Assembly: GCA_903902315.1 (NCBI GenBank)
Contig: CAIUUK010000043.1
Span: 1 to 38,134 of the forward strand
Source of the DNA: an uncultured bacterium
GTDB taxonomy: Bacteria; Patescibacteriota; Minisyncoccia; Phycocordibacterales; PALSA-1337
DNA length: 38,134 nt
Direction: 5' to 3'
The stretch's first letter is position 1; each line of letters starts with the position of its first letter. Under the pieces are notes generated by a model, which saw nothing but the letters and a program-made list of their open reading frames with translations, searched no databases and was not told the DNA's origin. Positions 17,632 through 28,725 of this stretch are shown piece after piece. The position numbers and the translations under genes were made by a program.

Positions 17632-19827
17632 ATGAACAACGAAAATAACAAACCAAATATCGCACCAAAAGTGCCTGGCCAACAGCCACCAAAAAGACCT
17701 TACTTTAATCGTTTCAATAAAACACGAACGATCACTTCATCATCAACTCCAGGAGCTTTTGCACCGAAGCCGGCAGGTCAAATCGCCAGCAACGGCCACC
17801 GCGTAGTTTTAGGTCGTGGTGCTCGCAAGATAGCCCCTTTCCGAAGACCTGCGACTAGTCAATTCCGCGCTCGTCCACAAGCTACAGGAGGAGTTGTAAC
17901 GCCTGCACACGCAGGAACACACTCACATACACACACGCCTTCAGTCTCAACTATATCATCCGCAGTTAAGCATGCATCACTTCCTGATAAACATGTCGCT
18001 GGTAGTCGTATGAATATCGTTAGACCTGATGCGGCTCGATCTATTCGCCGTGGACCAAACAAGCCAGTCATGAGACGTGATGGTGATGTCATTCCACCAC
18101 TTGCTCCAGAAACAGTTCGTATCATTCCACTTGGTGGCGTTGAGGAAATTGGTAAAAATATGACCGCTATCCAATATGGCGATGACATTATCGTTATCGA
18201 CATTGGTTTTCAATTCAAAGACGACGATACACCTGGTATTGATTTCATTTTGCCAAATACAAAATACCTCGAAGAACGCCAGGACAAGATTCGTGCAGTT
18301 ATTATAACTCACGGTCACCTAGACCATATCGGAGGTATTCCATATATCATGCCTCGAATCGGTAATCCACCTCTTTACACCCGTCTTCTTACTTCAGTCT
18401 TGATCCAAAAACGCCAGGAGGAGTTTGCGCATGTACCAAAGATCGACATACAAATCGTCGAGAAGAATTCGACTATTACTGTAGGTAAACTCAAAGTCAG
18501 ATTCTTCGCGGTGACACACACTATCCCTGATGCAATGGGTATCATCATCGAAACTCCCTACGGCTCAATCGTCCACACTGGCGACCTCAAACTTGACCAT
18601 GTCGACGGTGTTCCTACAGATAATGAAGTAGCTGAATATGAGCGTGCATTTCCTATAGTAACCGGCGGTGTCAATCAATTCGGCAATCCGGTCGCTAGCC
18701 CTACAAATGTACTCATCCTCATGGCCGATTCAACCAATGTAGAAAACCCAGGTTTTTCATTGTCAGAAAAAGTTGTGCACAGAAACCTTGAAAATATCAT
18801 CAAAGGTATGACTGGACGACTCATTATCGCAACATTCTCATCTCTCCTCGAGCGCCTCCTTAAAATCGTCGAGTTTGCAGAGCTCCACGGCAAAAAAGTC
18901 ATCGTTGAAGGACGCAGCCTCAAACAGAACATTGAGATTTGTAAACATCTCGGTCTTCTCAAAGCAAAAAAAGAAACGATCATATCAGTTGACGACATAG
19001 ACAAATATCCACCAGATCGGATCGTAATAATCTCGACTGGCGCACAGGCTAACGATTTCTCTGCTCTTGTCCGTATGTCTCAGAAGACTCATGCAAAAAT
19101 CAAGCTCACCCCACGCGACACTATCGTCCTTTCGTCATCAGTAATTCCAGGTAACGAGCGTGCTATTCAGAAGTTAAAAGATAACCTCTCACGTCAAGGT
19201 GCAAAGATTCTCCACTACAAAATCGCTGATGTTCACTCATCAGGTCACGCAAATCGCGATGAAACAGCTTGGATTCACCGTGCCATCAAACCAAAATTCT
19301 TCATGCCTCTCCACGGTTATCACTACATGTTACGTACTCACTGTGATATTGCCAAGGAAGCCAACGGACTCCTCGAAACAGATGTGGTCGTTCCTGATAA
19401 TGGCAACGTCATCGAGATCTGCGAAAAAGGAACTAAGCTCCTCAAGTTGAAGGAAAAGGCTCCATCAGGACTCGTCCTCGTCGATGGTTTCTCTGTTGGC
19501 GATGTTCAGGATGTTGTTATTCGTGATCGCCAAGCACTTGCACAAGACGGTATATTCATCATCTTTGGTATCATGAATGCCCAGACTGGTAAGCTCAAAA
19601 AATCTCCAGATATAATCTCTCGTGGTTTCGTCTATCTTCGTGAATCACAGGAACTCCTTCATGAAGTACGTCTACTTATTCGCGAGACTTCAGATGCTTC
19701 AACGAAAGGCATGAATCCTTTCAACCTCGATATAGTCAAAGAAAATATAACTGACGCTGTCCAGAAATATCTCCTCCAAAAAACAGCAAAAAGACCGATG
19801 GTTATTCCGGTTATACTTACGATATAG
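17632..19827 (+). CDS. rnj: Ribonuclease J, with long basic low-complexity N-terminal extension
   Basis: RIIPLGGVEEIGKNMTAIQYGDDIIVIDIGFQF; ITHGHLDHIGGIPYI; HVSGHANRDE-like VHSSGHANRDE. Confidence 0.93.
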   Translation: MNNENNKPNIAPKVPGQQPPKRPYFNRFNKTRTITSSSTPGAFAPKPAGQIASNGHRVVLGRGARKIAPFRRPATSQFRARPQATGGVVTPAHAGTHSHTHTPSVSTISSAVKHASLPDKHVAGSRMNIVRPDAARSIRRGPNKPVMRRDGDVIPPLAPETVRIIPLGGVEEIGKNMTAIQYGDDIIVIDIGFQFKDDDTPGIDFILPNTKYLEERQDKIRAVIITHGHLDHIGGIPYIMPRIGNPPLYTRLLTSVLIQKRQEEFAHVPKIDIQIVEKNSTITVGKLKVRFFAVTHTIPDAMGIIIETPYGSIVHTGDLKLDHVDGVPTDNEVAEYERAFPIVTGGVNQFGNPVASPTNVLILMADSTNVENPGFSLSEKVVHRNLENIIKGMTGRLIIATFSSLLERLLKIVEFAELHGKKVIVEGRSLKQNIEICKHLGLLKAKKETIISVDDIDKYPPDRIVIISTGAQANDFSALVRMSQKTHAKIKLTPRDTIVLSSSVIPGNERAIQKLKDNLSRQGAKILHYKIADVHSSGHANRDETAWIHRAIKPKFFMPLHGYHYMLRTHCDIAKEANGLLETDVVVPDNGNVIEICEKGTKLLKLKEKAPSGLVLVDGFSVGDVQDVVIRDRQALAQDGIFIIFGIMNAQTGKLKKSPDIISRGFVYLRESQELLHEVRLLIRETSDASTKGMNPFNLDIVKENITDAVQKYLLQKTAKRPMVIPVILTI

Positions 19828-19835
19828 TAGTTAGT

Positions 19836-19861
19836 AAAAAAGCGCCGCGTGGCGCTTTTTT
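19836..19861. terminator. Bidirectional intrinsic terminator between rnj and the lytic transglycosylase gene
   Basis: AAAAAAGCGCC-GCGT-GGCGCTTTTTT. Confidence 0.85.
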
Positions 19862-19865
19862 AAAA

Positions 19866-21257
19866 TTATTGCAGCGCGTCAATCTGCGACTGTATACTGT
19901 TGCTATTAAAATAAGCCAGATTCAACACACTGTTACCGTATGCAGTTGCTCCAGTGACATAACCGCAAGCTTGACCTGAATAGTACTTACAAGCAGCGTT
20001 TTTTTGAGCTGAATAACTAGTTGAGTCTGCACCAAGATCTGCCATAAATATAGCTTCGGCCATGATAGCGTGTGCCGGATTCCATGGATTTGGAGTATCA
20101 GATAAACTAAGTTCACTAGTGATGCGATTAACCAGAAGCGTCCAGGTTGATGGAATGAACTGTGCAGGACCCATAGCACCACCCCAACCAAGTCCACCTA
20201 ACTGACATGACACAACCGTCTGATATGGATTAAGTCCAAGGGCTTTTGTAATATCCATAAAAATCGGCACATCACGAGTCGGTTTCATTACTTTTGAAAC
20301 AACGGTTCCATTAGTGACATAAACACCAGAACCGGTACTTGCATCAGTCAAATAACATTTTCCAACATTACCACCAAGGTTTGATTCTTGTTTCAAAATT
20401 GCCAACAGAAATGCTGGAGGAACGCCTGTTTTAATCGAAGCTGTTTGTGCATATTGCAAAGCGGTTCCAAAAGGAATCGGGTTCGATCCGCCAGCTAGGT
20501 TAAAGAGTGCCGCACGGATCTTTCCGGCAGTGGCCGCTTTTTCTGCAACAACAGCATTGTAGGCTTTTTCATTTCCTTTACTAATAGATAACAATTGTTT
20601 TTGCTGAGACTGATCTGCTTGAATAGCATTTTCCTGTTGTTGAATTGCATACCTTGCATCGGTTTCCTTATTCTGACGGACTGTCAGAGCGTCTTTTTCC
20701 GCAGATGTAGAAGCTTGATCGCTACGCAATGATGTAAAAGTAGTTTCTAAACTTTGTTGCAATGAATCAAAAGTATCAACATCTTTAAAGAAACCAGCTA
20801 CTGTAGATTGAGATAATAAAACTTCTGGTAATGAATATGTATCCATTTCTCTAGTCTTACGCAGGAGGTCAGCTAAAGTCTGTTTACCTTTATCAATATT
20901 ATTTTCTAAATCTGCAATGTGGTTTGTCTTATCTTGTATATCATTACCCAGAGTTTGTATAAGTAAGTTTTCGGCTTTTATGTCGAGTTGTGCCTTTTTT
21001 ATTTTGGCAGAAAGAACGGCTATAGCCTGTGATAAAGAGGCACTTTGACCTTGAGCCGCCAGAAGCTGTTGCTGTGCTACAGCCTCATCAGCGAGTACTT
21101 GTTGAAGCTGTGCCTGACACGCAATCTTCTCGGCAGGAGTATTACATTGAGGGGTTAAAGAAGTCTGTGCGTTAGTTACATACGGTTGAACAAAAAAAGG
21201 AATAGTGAACAAAAATCCTGTAATAAAAAAATAGTGACCGCTTTTCATTCTTATATT
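19866..21257 (-). CDS. Secreted coiled-coil (EnvC/CwlO-like) protein with C-terminal lytic transglycosylase domain
   Basis: Signal peptide, long coiled coil, AILKQESNLGGNVGKC...LGGLGWGGAMGPAQFIPSTW; start approximate (in-frame M residues near 21257 or 21245). Confidence 0.8.
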   Translation of the reverse strand, partial: NIRMKSGHYFFITGFLFTIPFFVQPYVTNAQTSLTPQCNTPAEKIACQAQLQQVLADEAVAQQQLLAAQGQSASLSQAIAVLSAKIKKAQLDIKAENLLIQTLGNDIQDKTNHIADLENNIDKGKQTLADLLRKTREMDTYSLPEVLLSQSTVAGFFKDVDTFDSLQQSLETTFTSLRSDQASTSAEKDALTVRQNKETDARYAIQQQENAIQADQSQQKQLLSISKGNEKAYNAVVAEKAATAGKIRAALFNLAGGSNPIPFGTALQYAQTASIKTGVPPAFLLAILKQESNLGGNVGKCYLTDASTGSGVYVTNGTVVSKVMKPTRDVPIFMDITKALGLNPYQTVVSCQLGGLGWGGAMGPAQFIPSTWTLLVNRITSELSLSDTPNPWNPAHAIMAEAIFMADLGADSTSYSAQKNAACKYYSGQACGYVTGATAYGNSVLNLAYFNSNSIQSQIDALQ

Positions 21258-21380
21258 CATTCCATTAATTATAGCAAAAAAACTCTCCACTCGGGTGATT
21301 TTAGCTTATTTCTGAACAATTTTATGGCTCAATTTAAGGGAACAGAATGAGTCTTAGGTGGTAGATAATTTTAATTTAGC

Positions 21381-21400
21381 CACTTCAGTTGACTGAAGTG
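21381..21400. repeat. Palindromic repeat copy 1
   Basis: CACTTCAGTTGACTGAAGTG. Confidence 0.8.
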
Positions 21401-21530
21401 CCGAGTTTTTCTAAACTATACCCTCGAGTAAAAATACATAGACAAAAACACCCTAATAGACTGGAATAATCCAGACGCCTACAGACTAGTAAATACTAGT
21501 TTAATTTCTAAAACCCGTCCAAAGTTTGCC

Positions 21531-22211
21531 TTATTTTTTTGCTTCCTTCTTTTCAGCCTTGTCACCTGCAGGAGCAGCAGCTTCATCACCTTCCTTAACC
21601 TCCTTACCCTTTGCTTCAACTTCGATAGCTGACATATCAATTGCTGCTGGAGCTTCTTCCTTTTCTTCACGAGGCTCTGCAACAGAGGTCACAACTTCAT
21701 CAGGATTGATTTTGAGCTCAACACCATTTGGAAGAACTATATCCTTTGCACGAACTACATCTGAAAATTCTACAAGCTTTGAAATATCGATTGAAAGTTC
21801 GTGTGGGAGATCGCGAGGGGCAGCTTCAATTTCAACTTCACGGTGAACTTTAACGAGAATACCACCTTTATCTTTTACTGCTGGAGCGATGCCAGTGTAA
21901 ACAAGGTGAACATGAACTTTAACCTTCTTTCCTTTTTCAATAACATAAAAATCGGCATGACGAGGTTCGCCTGTGAGAGGATGAATATCTACTTCGTGAA
22001 TGAGTGCTTCGTGTTCATTTGAGCCTTCTTTGAGGATGATAACTGATGATTCACCAGCCTTTTTCCAGATTTTCTTGAATTCTGCAAGAGGAATTGAAAT
22101 GGATGTTGAAGCTTCCTTTGGGCCATAAAAGACCGCAGGCATAAGGTTTTTAGCCCTCACTTCGTCCAATTTTCCAACAATACTGCGTTTTTCTACGTTT
22201 AATGTAAGCAT
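21531..22211 (-). CDS. rplY: 50S ribosomal protein L25/general stress protein Ctc
   Basis: MLTLNVEKRSIVGKLDEVRAKNLMPAVFYGPKEASTSISIPLAEFKKIWKKAGESSVIIL. Confidence 0.9.
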   Translation of the reverse strand: MLTLNVEKRSIVGKLDEVRAKNLMPAVFYGPKEASTSISIPLAEFKKIWKKAGESSVIILKEGSNEHEALIHEVDIHPLTGEPRHADFYVIEKGKKVKVHVHLVYTGIAPAVKDKGGILVKVHREVEIEAAPRDLPHELSIDISKLVEFSDVVRAKDIVLPNGVELKINPDEVVTSVAEPREEKEEAPAAIDMSAIEVEAKGKEVKEGDEAAAPAGDKAEKKEAKK

Positions 22212-22279
22212 TTGAGTCAATAAATAATATAGTAAGAATGTTGGGCTATTATACACGAAGCATTAGGAATGTCAAAACA

Positions 22280-23041
22280 TTAATCGATTGGATTATTATA
22301 TACCCTTACGTTATCGAGAAGACCATCAAAACCGTTACCTGGACCATAGTATGCAGAATTACCGAAAGAAGTCGGACTAAGAGGCCCATAATAACCAGAA
22401 AAATCCTTAGTAACGAATGAACTTAAGTTTCCATTAATATATAAACTTTCTTTTTTTGTAAGAGTATTCCAAGATACCAATATATGCGACCACTTCATAG
22501 AAGGTAGTTTAGTTGTAAATGAGCCTTGTGTAACATTTCCATTATTATTAATCACAGTTTGAAACCAACCACCAACAATAGGTATGGAACTAGCATTTGA
22601 TCCCTCAGGGTAAATCCAAAAAGATACAGCTAAGCCATTATTTGGAAAAGTTGGATGGGAATCCGAACCAACTGGAAAAAATGATGAGTACGGGATACTA
22701 CACACCATACCCTCTCCAAGCGAAATAGCGCCGCCACTTACACCACCGGAAACTGCCGTAACTCCACCAGTGCAAGTCATTGGCATATTATACTGAGAGT
22801 TACTTTTCTCAGAAGTGACCACACTTCCAACGCTATCAGTATTAAAATCATATAAAGCTATAGCGTTAGCTCCATATGCATGATAAGTATGGTCGTCGAA
22901 TTGTAGTCCTGCACCAATATTACCCTTCTGTCTCGCATCCTGAAGCGCCGCCAAAACAACTCCGGAGAGCAATCCAATAATAGAAATAACCACCAATAGT
23001 TCTATGAGCGTAAAACCTCTACTTCTTGATTGTTTGATCAT
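22280..23041 (-). CDS. Prepilin-type N-terminal domain + LamG/concanavalin-like domain protein
   Basis: RGFTLIELLVVISIIGLLSGVVLAAL; C-terminal LLDNVRVYNN LamG-like end. Confidence 0.85.
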   Translation of the reverse strand: MIKQSRSRGFTLIELLVVISIIGLLSGVVLAALQDARQKGNIGAGLQFDDHTYHAYGANAIALYDFNTDSVGSVVTSEKSNSQYNMPMTCTGGVTAVSGGVSGGAISLGEGMVCSIPYSSFFPVGSDSHPTFPNNGLAVSFWIYPEGSNASSIPIVGGWFQTVINNNGNVTQGSFTTKLPSMKWSHILVSWNTLTKKESLYINGNLSSFVTKDFSGYYGPLSPTSFGNSAYYGPGNGFDGLLDNVRVYNNPID

Positions 23042-23076
23042 ATTATTATTGAAAATGCGCCGATAATTACAAGTAA

Positions 23077-23193
23077 TTAAAAAAGAAAATACTTAAGGAT
23101 CAGAAAAGTCACCAAAAAATTACATCCGGCACTAGCAAACAAGATTACTCGTGTTGAGAGTGGCAATTGTGCGGTGAGAGTCTTTGTTTTCAT
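23077..23193 (-). CDS. 38-aa hydrophobic small membrane protein, not in ORF track
   Basis: Manual translation MKTKTLTAQLPLSTRVILFASAGCNFLVTFLILKYFLF*. Confidence 0.5.
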   Translation of the reverse strand: MKTKTLTAQLPLSTRVILFASAGCNFLVTFLILKYFLF

Positions 23194-23211
23194 ATTTTTT
23201 TAAGTTTAAAA

Positions 23212-23475
23212 TTAATGGAGCACGTAGAAATACATGATAAAACCTGTGGCGATAAAATTGATCATGACGATGGCAATGAGGAATACCTTGGCACCAGAAT
23301 CACTACTGATGATACCGTGACGAACGAGCCAGTTTGCCATACCGACATTTGATGAAGCACCAGATGAAGGAGCGTAAACATTACTCATCAAATTGGCTCC
23401 ATGACTCGCACCTGAGTTACGATTATTGTAACGTGGGTTATTATCTATATCTGATTCAAATTCTATGTCTGACAT
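23212..23475 (-). CDS. Small single-TM membrane protein
   Basis: MSDIEFESDIDNN...GAKVFLIAIVMINFIATGFIMYFYVLH. Confidence 0.65.
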   Translation of the reverse strand: MSDIEFESDIDNNPRYNNRNSGASHGANLMSNVYAPSSGASSNVGMANWLVRHGIISSDSGAKVFLIAIVMINFIATGFIMYFYVLH

Positions 23476-23509
23476 ATATTTATTATATCATTAAGCATTA
23501 CCAAACCAC

Positions 23510-24373
23510 CTACAAGTTGTTCACAATCCTCAACTTTTCTTCAACGACCCTTTGCATAGCCAATTTTGCTGGTTTGAGGAACTTATACGGAGCCACTTCA
23601 TCATGATTATCTGAAAGCGACTTCACCAACCCTGACCTGTAAGCTAAACGAAGTTCAGTGTTTACATGCACAACAGCTACACCATTTTTAATTGATTTTT
23701 CAATATCATCTGCAGTATTACCAGATGCACCATGTAAAACCAGAGGGATTTTGACGGCTTCGGCAATCTCTTTTACGCGTTTCGTATTCAGAGCCGGGTC
23801 ACCCCCTACGACAACTCCGTGGATATTTCCTACAGCTGGAGCGAGCATATCTACACCAGTTTCAGTGACGAACTGTAGAGCAACTTCAGGTTTGGTCATA
23901 TTTACATCGCCGACGATAGCGCCAGCAGGAATCTCACTCAAAACTTTCGATGAAGTACCGATAAATCCGAGCTCACCTTCTACTATCACATCACGACCAC
24001 TGGCACGAGCATAATCCACACACTTTTTTGTTATCTTTACATTTTCTTCAAAAGACAATTGGGCACCATCGAATATAACCGAATCGAAGCCTGCATCTAT
24101 AGCTTCTTTTACCCTATCAAACGAATAGGTGTGATCTGCATTGATGAATATTGGTTGATTTCTTTCTTCGCGAATACTTTTTACTATAGCTACTGCTTGG
24201 CGAACACCAACATAATCTCTTTCGCCTTCAGATACGCCAATAATTACAGGAACATTGAGGGCTTGCGCCGCATCAGCAACCGCCCAAATACCATCAAGCG
24301 TGGATATATTGAAATGACCAACTGCAGTTCCCTTATTTCGAGCCTCTTGGATGTATTCTCGTAACGGCAACAT
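23510..24373 (-). CDS. fba: Class II fructose-bisphosphate (ketose-bisphosphate) aldolase
   Basis: VGHFNISTLDGIWAV; INADHTYSFDRVKEAIDAGFDSVIFDGA; LVLHGASGN; VVHVNTELRLAY. Confidence 0.92.
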   Translation of the reverse strand: MLPLREYIQEARNKGTAVGHFNISTLDGIWAVADAAQALNVPVIIGVSEGERDYVGVRQAVAIVKSIREERNQPIFINADHTYSFDRVKEAIDAGFDSVIFDGAQLSFEENVKITKKCVDYARASGRDVIVEGELGFIGTSSKVLSEIPAGAIVGDVNMTKPEVALQFVTETGVDMLAPAVGNIHGVVVGGDPALNTKRVKEIAEAVKIPLVLHGASGNTADDIEKSIKNGVAVVHVNTELRLAYRSGLVKSLSDNHDEVAPYKFLKPAKLAMQRVVEEKLRIVNNL

Positions 24374-24390
24374 GATGTTACAATAATACC
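24374..24390. promoter_or_regulatory. 17-bp divergent intergenic region with overlapping -10 elements
   Basis: + strand TACAAT 24379-24384; - strand TATTGT 24380-24385; each about 6 nt from its ATG. Confidence 0.55.
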
Positions 24391-25386
24391 ATGTTTAATA
24401 AGCAAATTGATATCCTTGCTATTGGTGACACAACCACTGACGCATTTATCCGACTCAAGGATGCCAGTGTTCACTGCAAAATCAACACAAATGATTGCGA
24501 AATTTGTTTACCTTTTGGTGACAAAATTCCTTTTGAATATGTAAAAATTGTAAAAGCTGTTGGTAATGCTGCAAATGCTGCTGTTTCTGCTTCACGATTA
24601 GGGTTACGTGCTGGACTTGTTTCAAACCTTGGTGACGATCAAGGTGGTAAAGATGACATGGCTGAACTTCAGAAAAACGGTGTTATTACAAAATTTGTAA
24701 AGATAAATGTAAACAAACCTAGTAACTATCACTTCGTACTTTGGTATGAAGTTGATCGAACTATTTTGGTTAAACACACTGATTATAATTATGCTCTTCC
24801 GAAATTCCCTGCACCAAAATGGATTTACCTCACATCTCTAGCTTCATCTACTTATAATTACCATCTGGAGATTGCAGATTACCTTGAAAAAAACCGTAGA
24901 GTCAAACTTGCCTTTCAGCCAGGAACTTTTCAGATGGAACTTGGTGTAGAAAAACTTGCACAAATATACAAGCGTACTGATTTATTTATAGTAAATGTTG
25001 AAGAAGCCCAGAGAATCATGAAAACAAAAACTCGTGACATCAAAGCTCTCTTGAAAAATCTAGCTGATCTTGGACCAAAAATGGTGGCTATTACAGATAA
25101 TACAAATGGTGCATATCTCTACACTGGTGAGCATTACTATCATGTACCAATGTATCCAGATCCTCGACCGGCTTTTGAGCGCACTGGTTGCGGGGATGCA
25201 TGGGCTTCAACATTCGTTTCAGCTTTAGCGCTTGGTAAAGATCCGCTCGAAGCGCTCATCTGGGCTCCAGTAAATCCAATGTCAGTGGCACAATTCGTTG
25301 GTGCTCAAGAAGGTTTACTCACTCGTGAACAATTACAATGGTGGCTTGAACGTGCACCAGAGGAATATAAACCAAAAGAAATATGA
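24391..25386 (+). CDS. PfkB family carbohydrate kinase
   Basis: AVGNAANAAVSASRLGLRAGLVSNLGDDQGG; FERTGCGDAWASTFVSAL. Confidence 0.9.
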   Translation: MFNKQIDILAIGDTTTDAFIRLKDASVHCKINTNDCEICLPFGDKIPFEYVKIVKAVGNAANAAVSASRLGLRAGLVSNLGDDQGGKDDMAELQKNGVITKFVKINVNKPSNYHFVLWYEVDRTILVKHTDYNYALPKFPAPKWIYLTSLASSTYNYHLEIADYLEKNRRVKLAFQPGTFQMELGVEKLAQIYKRTDLFIVNVEEAQRIMKTKTRDIKALLKNLADLGPKMVAITDNTNGAYLYTGEHYYHVPMYPDPRPAFERTGCGDAWASTFVSALALGKDPLEALIWAPVNPMSVAQFVGAQEGLLTREQLQWWLERAPEEYKPKEI

Positions 25387-26225
25387 AAAAAATAAAAAAA
25401 TACCGAGGTTTCACTCTCATTGAACTTTTGGTGGTGATTTCTATTATTGGACTTCTGTCCAGTGTAATTTTGGCGGCATTGAATAATGCAAGACAAAAAG
25501 GAGTGGTCGCTTCAGGAATAACTTTTGCAGATCATAACTATCACTTTCTAGGTATAGGATCATTGTTTATGTATAACTTTAACAATGATCCCGACAACAA
25601 CACAGTAATTGATTCGTCTGGTAACGGACTAACTGCTAGCGTTAATTCTGGCTCTACCAGAAGTGCTGTAACTCCTTCTGGTTCTGGCAAGTCCCTATCT
25701 CTAAGTGGACAATATATTGATTTATATGGGGATAAACTAACTCAACTAACTAGTGCCATGACCTTAAACAGTTTTACTTATGGCGTATGGGTCAATGTAT
25801 CAAGCGATTGCTCGAGTTCTCCTTATACTAGTTGTGCGCTTTTAACAATTAGTTACAATGGCGACAGTGATGATTGGGCGGAGTTATATATTGATGGTTC
25901 AAATTTAACTTTTGCTAGCCCTGGAATACTCCCTCTCTTTTCAGCCAATCAAAGTATACAAAAAAATAAATGGCAGTATGTAACTCTAAGCTGTAAAATT
26001 AGTAGCAATACATGCGCTGGTTATCTAAACGGTAAAAGTATTGGCAACATAAACGGTCTAGAAGGTATGCCTAATATTAGTAATATAAATGAGATTATGG
26101 TTGCTCAAGGTAATTACACTGGTTTGATAGATGATGCAAATTTTTATACCTCCGCACTCTCCGACGGACAAATTAACGAGATTTATGCAGAGGGACTAAA
26201 GACTCATCAATTGGCCCAGAAATAA
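25383..26225 (+). CDS. Prepilin-type N-terminal domain + LamG-like domain protein, paralogue of 22280-23041
   Basis: RGFTLIELLVVISIIGLLSSVILAALNNARQKG...TGLIDDANFYTSALSDGQINEIYAEG; 4-bp ATGA overlap with the kinase. Confidence 0.85.
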   Translation: MKKIKKYRGFTLIELLVVISIIGLLSSVILAALNNARQKGVVASGITFADHNYHFLGIGSLFMYNFNNDPDNNTVIDSSGNGLTASVNSGSTRSAVTPSGSGKSLSLSGQYIDLYGDKLTQLTSAMTLNSFTYGVWVNVSSDCSSSPYTSCALLTISYNGDSDDWAELYIDGSNLTFASPGILPLFSANQSIQKNKWQYVTLSCKISSNTCAGYLNGKSIGNINGLEGMPNISNINEIMVAQGNYTGLIDDANFYTSALSDGQINEIYAEGLKTHQLAQK

Positions 26226-26241
26226 TTTACTTGAAAATAGT

Positions 26242-27566
<1,325 letters not shown>

Positions 27567-27568
27567 TT

Positions 27569-28282
27569 ATGTCATCTACAAACAAAGTTCCTATAAATAA
27601 AAATAATAACCCGATTATTCGATCAGAAATTCATGCCAAAGAAGTTGAAACTCACCTAGAACGCATTCACCGTGAATTCGCGGATGGATTCGATTTTCTC
27701 TCCAGATATCCAAAATCGGTTACAATCTTCGGCTCATCACTTGCTGCAAAAGATAGTGAGCATTACAAAAAAGCTTATGAACTCGGTGGACGAATCGCTT
27801 CTGACCTCAAATACGCCGTCATGACTGGTGGTGGTCCTGGTATCATGGAGGCTGCCAACAAAGGTGCATACGAAGCAGATGGCGTCTCACTAGGTATGAA
27901 TATCAGTCTGCCACATGAACACTCGGTCAATCCATATGTCACTCGTTCGATGAAATTCGCTTATTTCTTTTCTCGAAAAGCCATGATGGATTTTGCTGCA
28001 GAGGCATATGTTTATTTTCCGGGAGGCTTCGGGACTTTTGACGAACTTTTCAGTGTCCTCACATTGATCAAAACTGGAAAAATTCCACATGTGCCAATCA
28101 TTTTGATGGATTCACATTTTTGGAATCCCTTCAAAGTAACAATTCAAAAAACAATGTTGGATACATATCATGCAATTGAAGACCGCGACATGAACCTCTT
28201 CCATGTTACAGATTCAATTGACGAAGCCTTAGAAATAATCAAGAAAGCGCCTGTAAGCGAATGGTGGAGAAATATAAACTAG
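27569..28282 (+). CDS. LOG family protein (TIGR00730-type Rossmann fold)
   Basis: VMTGGGPGIMEAANKGAYEADG; YFPGGFGTFDELFSVLTLIKTGKI. Confidence 0.9.
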   Translation: MSSTNKVPINKNNNPIIRSEIHAKEVETHLERIHREFADGFDFLSRYPKSVTIFGSSLAAKDSEHYKKAYELGGRIASDLKYAVMTGGGPGIMEAANKGAYEADGVSLGMNISLPHEHSVNPYVTRSMKFAYFFSRKAMMDFAAEAYVYFPGGFGTFDELFSVLTLIKTGKIPHVPIILMDSHFWNPFKVTIQKTMLDTYHAIEDRDMNLFHVTDSIDEALEIIKKAPVSEWWRNIN

Positions 28283-28308
28283 TAATCAGAAATCTGTAAA
28301 TAGTAAAT
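28281..28308. repeat. Heptamer repeat at the LOG gene stop codon
   Basis: AGTAATC AGAAATC TGTAAAT AGTAAAT. Confidence 0.7.
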
Positions 28309-28309
28309 G

Positions 28310-28339
28310 AAAACATCCCACATTTCTGCGGGATGTTTT
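28310..28339. terminator. Intrinsic terminator between convergent LOG and RRM genes
   Basis: AAAACATCCC-loop-GGGATGTTTT. Confidence 0.85.
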
Positions 28340-28370
28340 CTTGCTTACTTACAGACGAGTAATATTTAAA

Positions 28371-28622
28371 TTACTGCTTTGGGCGAGCCTCAGAAACAAC
28401 GATCTTGCGACCATCGAGTTCTGAACCGTTGAGCTTCTCAACAGCTGTAGCTGCATCTGCATCATTAGCCATCTCAACGAAGCCGAAGCCCTTTGAACGG
28501 CCTGACATCTTGTCGATGATTACTGCTGCTGATTCAACTTCACCAGCCTGTTCGAAGTGCTTCTTCAGGGTGGCGTCGGTTGTACCCCAGGCAATACTGC
28601 CTACGAAAAGTCTCTTTGACAT
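28371..28622 (-). CDS. RRM-domain RNA-binding protein
   Basis: MSKRLFVGSIAWGTTDATLKKHFEQAGEVESAAVIIDKMSGRSKGFGFVEM; RNP1/RNP2 present. Confidence 0.93.
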   Translation of the reverse strand: MSKRLFVGSIAWGTTDATLKKHFEQAGEVESAAVIIDKMSGRSKGFGFVEMANDADAATAVEKLNGSELDGRKIVVSEARPKQ

Positions 28623-28659
28623 TTCTTTTATTACCCGCAACGGATCACTTATACAGTAA

Positions 28660-28698
28660 ACGCGCTAGCGGAGCTCTCAGTCATTAATGCTAACGCGT
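28660..28698 (-). promoter_or_regulatory. Conspicuous hairpin in the RRM gene 5'UTR
   Basis: Minus-strand RNA: ACGCGUUAGC-19 nt-GCUAGCGCGU, 10 bp with one G-U. Confidence 0.6.
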
Positions 28699-28725
28699 AT
28701 GTGACGAGAAACATACAGCGCTAGT

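Noticed and set aside
21484-21499. ACTAGTAAATACTAGT inverted repeat downstream of rplY
   Set aside because: Could be a terminator stem but lacks a U-tract; too short to claim alone.
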